Assembly: GCA_937900675.1 (NCBI GenBank)
Contig: CALCEA010000018.1
Span: 1 to 18,651, forward strand
Direction: 5' to 3'
Source of the DNA: an uncultured Chitinophagaceae bacterium
GTDB lineage: Bacteria > Bacteroidota > Bacteroidia > Chitinophagales > Chitinophagaceae
DNA length: 18,651 nucleotides
Positions 14,854 to 18,651 of the stretch are shown here, piece after piece. The notes under the pieces are model-generated. The model was not told the DNA's origin and did not search any database. It worked only from the letters and a program-made list of their open reading frames with translations. A program made the position numbers and the translations under genes. Every line of letters starts with the position of its first letter. Position 1 is the stretch's first letter.

Positions 14854-16758
14854 ATGAAAAAAACAATCTTGTTGTCAAGTTGGTTATTTGTTTCTTTATT
14901 TTCTTTTGCGCAATCCACGCAAAAACCACCATTACATGGTAAAAATTGGATGGCCATTACAGGTAAGCCATTAGCAGCTACGGCTGGTGCAAAGATTTTT
15001 GATAAAGGCGGTAATGCAGTAGATGCTGCATGTGCTATGTTAGCTGCAACATGTACCATGTGGGATGTATTAAGTTGGGGTGGTGAAACACAGGCTTTGA
15101 TATACAATCCTAATACGAAGCAAGTAATTGCAATAAACGCAATGGGCGTAGCACCAACTGGTGCAACAGTAGAATTCTTTAAATCAAAGGGTTATCAATT
15201 TCCTCCTGAATATGGTCCTTTAGCAGCTACTACTCCAGGCACTCCTGGTGGCATTTGTTATATGTTGTCTAATTATGGTACTATGAGTTTAAAGGATGTA
15301 TTAGCTCCTGCTATGGAATTAGCAGCTGGTTATCCTATAGATGCGCAAACAGCGAATAGTATTGAAAGAGGTAAAGGAAGAATTAAAGAATGGCCTTATA
15401 GTAAAAAAGTATTGTTGCCACATTTAGGTCAGAAGAGAGAAGCGCCAGAAGCCGGTGAAATTTTTGTACAACAAGACTTATTAAATACTTTACAAAAGAT
15501 GGTGGATGCAGAACAAGCTGCATTAAAAAAAGGTAAGAACAGAAAAGAAGCCATCCAAGCAGCGTATGATCGTTTTTACAAAGGTGATATTGCTGATGAA
15601 TTTGTTAGAGGGGTAAAAGAACAAGGTGGTTTAATTACTAAAGAAGATTTAGCTAATTGGAAACCAGTAGAAGAAGCGACTACCCATGTAAATTATAAAG
15701 GGATTGAAGTATATAAATTACAACCATGGACACAGGGCCCAGCTTTATTACAAGCTTTAAATATTTTGGAGAATTTTGATTTAAAGGGAATGGGTTATAA
15801 TTCAGCAAAATATATCCATACAGTATATCAAGCAATGAATTTAAGCTTTGCAGATAGAGATTTTTATTATGGAGATCCAAGATTTACGACTAATCAACCG
15901 ATGACTGGATTATTAAGTAAAGAATATGCAAAACAAAGAGCAGCTGAAATTAATTGGAAAGCAAATAATCCAAATGTAGGTCCTGGTGATCCTTATCCTT
16001 TTGAAGGAAAGACCAATCCTTATTTGAATTTATTAAAATCAAGAGGCTTTACACCAAATAGCGACACTACTCGTAAAAACACTTTCTTACCTGCGCATGA
16101 TGCTATTTCTAAAAATGAAAACACATTAAGTACGGATGCTGCGTATATGGATAGATTATGGAGAGGTACAACTACTGTTGAGTCTGCAGATAAGGATGGT
16201 TGGGTAGTTTCTATTACACCTAGTGGCGGATGGTTACCTGCTGTAATAGCTGGTAATACTGGTGTTGGTATGAGTCAAAGAATGCAAAGTTTTGTTTTAG
16301 ATTCTACTATCAATCCATTTAATGTGGTAGCTCCAGGGAAAAGACCAAGAGTAACTTTAACGCCAAGTATTGCTATGAAAGATGGCAAACCAATGATGGC
16401 ATTTGGTGTTCAAGGGGGCGATACACAGGATCAAAATTTATTACAATTCTTTTTGAATGTAGTTGAGTTTGGTATGACCATGCAAGAAGCTTCTGAAGCA
16501 GCAAACATTAATACCAATCAATTATGGCTTTCTTTAGGTGGCTCTAAAGTGGATGATAGAAAACCAAGACCAGGTAATTTATTATTAAATAACAATGTAC
16601 CTGATTGGGTAAGAAAAGAATTAAGAGCAATGGGATACACACTAAGTTTTGAAGAAAGAACCAGTGGCCCTATTAATGCAATTTATTTTGACTGGAAACA
16701 TAATTCCATGTGGGGAGGAAGTTCTAACCACGGAGAAGACTATGGTATTGGATGGTAA
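14854..16758 (+). CDS. Secreted gamma-glutamyltransferase-family N-terminal nucleophile hydrolase
   Basis: The 634-residue product has a signal peptide ending SLFSFA before Gln20. Large-subunit marks follow, including GGNAVDAACA (52-61), WGGETQ (75-80) and ATTPGTPGG (125-133). The predicted autocleavage and nucleophile site is RGTTTVESADKDG (437-449), where T439 aligns with the catalytic Thr of gamma-glutamyltranspeptidases. The small subunit has GVQGGDTQDQ (518-527) in place of the canonical Ser-Ser oxyanion segment GSSPGG, and a Thr-Val-Glu replaces the usual His-Tyr-Ser after the nucleophile. These features match the broad GGT-like group (YwrD or acylase-type members) rather than true glutathione transpeptidase. 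It is monocistronic, facing three hairpins at its 3' end. Secreted amide or peptide hydrolysis is the safest functional call. Confidence 0.88.
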   Translation: MKKTILLSSWLFVSLFSFAQSTQKPPLHGKNWMAITGKPLAATAGAKIFDKGGNAVDAACAMLAATCTMWDVLSWGGETQALIYNPNTKQVIAINAMGVAPTGATVEFFKSKGYQFPPEYGPLAATTPGTPGGICYMLSNYGTMSLKDVLAPAMELAAGYPIDAQTANSIERGKGRIKEWPYSKKVLLPHLGQKREAPEAGEIFVQQDLLNTLQKMVDAEQAALKKGKNRKEAIQAAYDRFYKGDIADEFVRGVKEQGGLITKEDLANWKPVEEATTHVNYKGIEVYKLQPWTQGPALLQALNILENFDLKGMGYNSAKYIHTVYQAMNLSFADRDFYYGDPRFTTNQPMTGLLSKEYAKQRAAEINWKANNPNVGPGDPYPFEGKTNPYLNLLKSRGFTPNSDTTRKNTFLPAHDAISKNENTLSTDAAYMDRLWRGTTTVESADKDGWVVSITPSGGWLPAVIAGNTGVGMSQRMQSFVLDSTINPFNVVAPGKRPRVTLTPSIAMKDGKPMMAFGVQGGDTQDQNLLQFFLNVVEFGMTMQEASEAANINTNQLWLSLGGSKVDDRKPRPGNLLLNNNVPDWVRKELRAMGYTLSFEERTSGPINAIYFDWKHNSMWGGSSNHGEDYGIGW

Positions 16759-16789
16759 TTAATCGAGCCTCTGAAGGAGGCTCAATTAA
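16759..16789. other. Hairpin directly after the GGT-family stop codon
   Basis: A 7-bp GC-rich core GAGCCTC (16765-16771) pairs with GAGGCTC (16777-16783) around a 5-nt loop. It is extended past one mismatch by TTAAT/ATTAA. No U-run follows in the plus direction (it runs into A residues), so it is more likely an mRNA 3'-end stabiliser than a terminator. Confidence 0.55.
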
Positions 16790-16810
16790 AAAAAGGAAAC
16801 ATTATACTTA

Positions 16811-16844
16811 TTAAAAAGGCCACTCATTTGAGTGGCCTTTTTAA
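16811..16844. terminator. Bidirectional intrinsic terminator
   Basis: A perfect stem TTAAAAAGGCCACTC (16811-16825) pairs with GAGTGGCCTTTTTAA (16830-16844) around a 4-nt loop. A GC core flanked by A5 and T5 gives a U-tract in either direction. It can therefore terminate both the GGT-family gene (+) and the dioxygenase-AKR-Dabb unit (-). Confidence 0.88.
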
Positions 16845-16880
16845 GTAATTGGAAGAATCTTTAGGTTCTTCCAATTACTT
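16843..16880. other. Long hairpin overlapping the Dabb gene 3' end
   Basis: AAGTAATTGGAAGAA (16843-16857) and TTCTTCCAATTACTT (16866-16880) form a 15-bp perfect stem with an 8-nt loop. The right arm includes the Dabb stop codon (16875-16877) and the codon before it. It shares two bases with the adjacent terminator stem, so the two structures partly compete. It has no U-tract of its own on the minus strand. Confidence 0.7.
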
Positions 16881-17252
16881 TGGAGTTACAAAGTAGTCGA
16901 CCACAAAAACTTTGTCCATATGAGGTTTTAATACTTCTTGGAAGGCTTTGTGCGCAGGATGCAATTGATAAGAGGCTAAATCTTTTTCAGAGCTAAAAGT
17001 TAATACAAAGCAATGTGTAAAGCCTTGGTCTAAATGTTCTGGGCTCATGTTTAATCCCCATTCCATATTTTTTACTTCTGGCACTTTACCATATAAGTCA
17101 TTGAATGTTCTGGTTACTTTGGCAACATCTTCTTTGCTTGAAGTTGCTTTAAAAGTAAATAAAACCACATGTCTTAATTGAGTTTTTTCTTTTTGTGCAA
17201 ATACAGCAAAGCTGGTAATAACTAATAAACTTAAAAGCAATAATTTTTTCAT
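16875..17252 (-). CDS. Secreted Dabb (stress-responsive alpha/beta barrel) domain protein
   Basis: The 125-residue product has a signal peptide (MKKLLLLSLLVITSFAVFA, then Gln20). A single Dabb domain (PF07876) starts at LRHVVLFTFK (26-35) and ends with YQLHPAHKAFQEVL and the VVDYF strand. Dabb proteins form dimeric ferredoxin-like barrels. Some are polyketide cyclases or plant stress proteins, but most bacterial secreted members have no known reaction. It is the last gene of a minus-strand unit with the aldo/keto reductase (16-bp gap) and the PhyH-like dioxygenase. The stop codon lies inside a long hairpin that adjoins a bidirectional terminator. Confidence 0.88.
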   Translation of the reverse strand: MKKLLLLSLLVITSFAVFAQKEKTQLRHVVLFTFKATSSKEDVAKVTRTFNDLYGKVPEVKNMEWGLNMSPEHLDQGFTHCFVLTFSSEKDLASYQLHPAHKAFQEVLKPHMDKVFVVDYFVTPK

Positions 17253-17268
17253 GTTCGTATTTTAATCG

Positions 17269-18063
17269 TTATAAAAAGATAGCAGGATCATCACAGATTC
17301 TGAATCCTTCATTAAATGTATTCATTAATTCAACATCTTGTGCATCTAAGGAAAAATTCTGCGCATCAAAATTTTCTTGTAACCTTTCTTTTTTGGAAGA
17401 TTTAGGAATAGTAGATACACCCAATTGAATATTCCAGTTCAAAATAATTTGAGCAGGCGTCTTTTGGTATTTTTCACAAACTGCAATAAGCCTTGGGTCA
17501 TTAAATTTTTGTCCTCTGGTAATAGGAGAATAAGATTGCAATTGAATATTGTTTTCTTGGCAATATTTCAATACCTCTTCTTGAAATAACCATGGGGTAA
17601 ATTCAATTTGATTCAAGCTTGGCGCCATATTCGCATAGCTTTCTAGTTCTTTTAAAAAAGGCAATGTATAGTTTGCTACCCCAATCGCTTTTGCTCTCCC
17701 TGATTCATAAATTTTTTCCAATGCTTTCCAGGATTCTTTTCTTCCTTCTTTGATAGGCCAATGAATTAAATATAAATCAACATAATCCTGTTGAAGTTTT
17801 TCCAAACTTTCATCAAATGCACGAAGTGCTTGATCATAGCCATGATCTGTATTATTTAACTTGGTCGTTAAATATATTTCTGATCTTGGAACAGTAGTTT
17901 GTTGAAGGGCATTACCTATCTGCACCTCGTTTTCATACATACTAGCAGTATCAATTAACCTGAAGCCAATGGCTAAAGCGTTTAATACTGCTAGTTCTGC
18001 TTCTTGGTGGTACATATCATATACCCCCAAACCTAGTAGAGGTATATGATTACCACTTTTCAA
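17269..18063 (-). CDS. Aldo/keto reductase
   Basis: This 264-residue cytoplasmic NAD(P)H-dependent reductase has an AKR (beta/alpha)8 barrel. The catalytic tetrad is readable: D38 and Y43 in DTASMYENE, K68 in LTTKLN, and H101 in LIHWP. The AKR pattern GVANYT (IGVANY) and the cofactor-binding TIPKSSKKERLQEN near the C-terminus are present. The only start that keeps the conserved first strand (NHIPLLGLGVY) is the TTG at 18063, because a stop codon lies two codons further upstream. This start is inside the end of the dioxygenase gene, an overlap of 14 bp, which suggests translational coupling. The N-terminus is a few residues shorter than usual for the family. The substrate is not predictable. 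Confidence 0.88.
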   Translation of the reverse strand: MKSGNHIPLLGLGVYDMYHQEAELAVLNALAIGFRLIDTASMYENEVQIGNALQQTTVPRSEIYLTTKLNNTDHGYDQALRAFDESLEKLQQDYVDLYLIHWPIKEGRKESWKALEKIYESGRAKAIGVANYTLPFLKELESYANMAPSLNQIEFTPWLFQEEVLKYCQENNIQLQSYSPITRGQKFNDPRLIAVCEKYQKTPAQIILNWNIQLGVSTIPKSSKKERLQENFDAQNFSLDAQDVELMNTFNEGFRICDDPAIFL

Positions 18064-18651
18064 GACCTAATAATTTTTTACCTAAATCAGTTAATACTGC
18101 AGTATCATATTTATTTTGTTCCCAATTTCTTGGATCTCCAGGAAAAGCATATCCTTCAGGCGCAATTCTATGTTTCCAAGAATTTACTCTCCATTCTTTT
18201 AGTGCTTCATTATCTTCTTCTGCAGGCATCATAGAAATATATTGTGCAATACGCACTTTGTCTTCACTATTATTTGCTCTAATACCATGTGGTTCTAAAC
18301 TATTAAAGATTAATAAATCTCCTGCTTCTAATTTTACTTTAGTAGGAGTAAAACCAGTTGTGTCTGGTTGGAATCTATGTCTATCTTCTGGTTGAGTTAA
18401 TTTCCAAGTATCATAGGTTCTGAATAATTCAGGAATACACTGGAAACCACCCATGTTCTCATCTGTTTGATCTGCTAAGGCTAATACACCTTGAACATTC
18501 ACAGGTTTTGTTTCTGGATCATAATCCCAGTGAATAAATGCTTTGTATTCATGACCAGGTCTGATAGGAAAATTTAAATTCGCTCGATCAATGGTTACCC
18601 ATAATTTTTCTGTTCCCCAAATATCTACAAATGCATCATATACTCTTTGCA
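18050..18651 (-). CDS. Phytanoyl-CoA dioxygenase (PhyH)-like Fe(II)/2-oxoglutarate oxygenase, 5'-truncated
   Basis: This is the C-terminal ~199 residues of a PhyH-family non-haem iron dioxygenase. The frame is open to the window edge, so the N-terminus is missing. The GTG at 18502 is only an internal valine. The iron-binding HxD is HWDYD (His codon 18530-18532, Asp 18524-18526). The distal His is in EPHGIRANNS (codon 18287-18289), and the Arg two residues after the following Ile-containing step is the likely 2-oxoglutarate ligand. The segment AGDLLIFNSLEPHG is typical of the family's last jelly-roll strands. Members hydroxylate lipids, amino acids or small metabolites, and nothing here fixes the substrate. 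Its stop codon overlaps the start of the aldo/keto reductase gene by 14 bp. Confidence 0.88.
   Translation of the reverse strand, partial: QRVYDAFVDIWGTEKLWVTIDRANLNFPIRPGHEYKAFIHWDYDPETKPVNVQGVLALADQTDENMGGFQCIPELFRTYDTWKLTQPEDRHRFQPDTTGFTPTKVKLEAGDLLIFNSLEPHGIRANNSEDKVRIAQYISMMPAEEDNEALKEWRVNSWKHRIAPEGYAFPGDPRNWEQNKYDTAVLTDLGKKLLGLEKW

Noticed and set aside
15680..15880. Minus-strand frame inside the GGT-family gene
   Set aside because: It is within a recognised enzyme gene and its translation has no identifiable features.
3442..16758. A D-amino-acid scavenging island linking the class IV aminotransferase, D-aminoacylase and GGT-family genes
   Set aside because: The genes are on different strands and in separate units, and each family has several possible substrates. 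The theme may be coincidence.
1..18651. tRNA, rRNA, CRISPR array, insertion sequence or phage genes
   Set aside because: Reading the gaps showed no cloverleaf, regularly spaced direct repeats, transposase motif or terminal inverted repeats with target duplications.

Overview
The window is AT-rich DNA from a member of the Bacteroidota, most likely a Chitinophagia-type free-living aquatic bacterium. The evidence is a low G+C content, signal peptides ending in the Bacteroidota-style ...FAQ/...HAQ cleavage context, Shine-Dalgarno-poor starts, a proteorhodopsin next to a Brp/Blh carotene dioxygenase, and many secreted families common in that phylum (DUF1080, Tat-exported Gfo/Idh/MocA, TIM-barrel isomerase, Dabb). 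The species assignment is inference. No tRNA, rRNA, CRISPR array, transposase or phage gene is visible. Both window ends cut a gene.

Layout. Bases 2-1339 (+) are the 3' part of a ChlI/MoxR-like AAA+ ATPase. It converges on a two-gene minus-strand unit (3350 to 1367) of a secreted sugar isomerase/epimerase-like protein and a CaCA cation exchanger. A class IV aminotransferase (3442-4269, +) then meets the phototrophy cassette tail to tail. The cassette is a proteorhodopsin (5245-5967, -) followed by blh (4262-5185, -), which should supply its retinal. A very strong intrinsic terminator lies between these two genes. A gene-free stretch upstream of the rhodopsin carries a repeated GTAC(GA)AACAATT-like motif.

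Bases 11167 to 6324 (-) form a compact three-gene unit with 19-bp gaps, closed by an intrinsic terminator at about 6240. It encodes a secreted D-aminoacylase-like amidohydrolase, a Tat-exported Gfo/Idh/MocA oxidoreductase and a secreted protein with two DUF1080 (3-keto-disaccharide hydrolase) domains. This suggests periplasmic catabolism of modified glycosides. Next come a small divergent lipoprotein gene (11229-11543, +), then an alpha/beta hydrolase and a 766-residue fusion of an APH-type kinase to a class III aminotransferase-fold enzyme (14773 to 11529, -). A secreted gamma-glutamyltransferase-family protein follows (14854-16758, +). The right end (18651 to 16875, -) holds a partial phytanoyl-CoA dioxygenase-like gene, an overlapping aldo/keto reductase and a secreted Dabb protein. 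This unit converges on the GGT gene through three stacked hairpins.

The most notable points are: (i) the rhodopsin has the proton-pump DTE residues, a green-type Met at the tuning site and a glycine where xanthorhodopsin has its carotenoid-antenna fenestration; (ii) the terminator between rhodopsin and blh suggests deliberately unequal expression; (iii) the repeated motif upstream of the rhodopsin may be a regulatory site; (iv) the kinase/PLP-enzyme fusion looks like a one-polypeptide phosphorylation plus phospho-lyase pathway.
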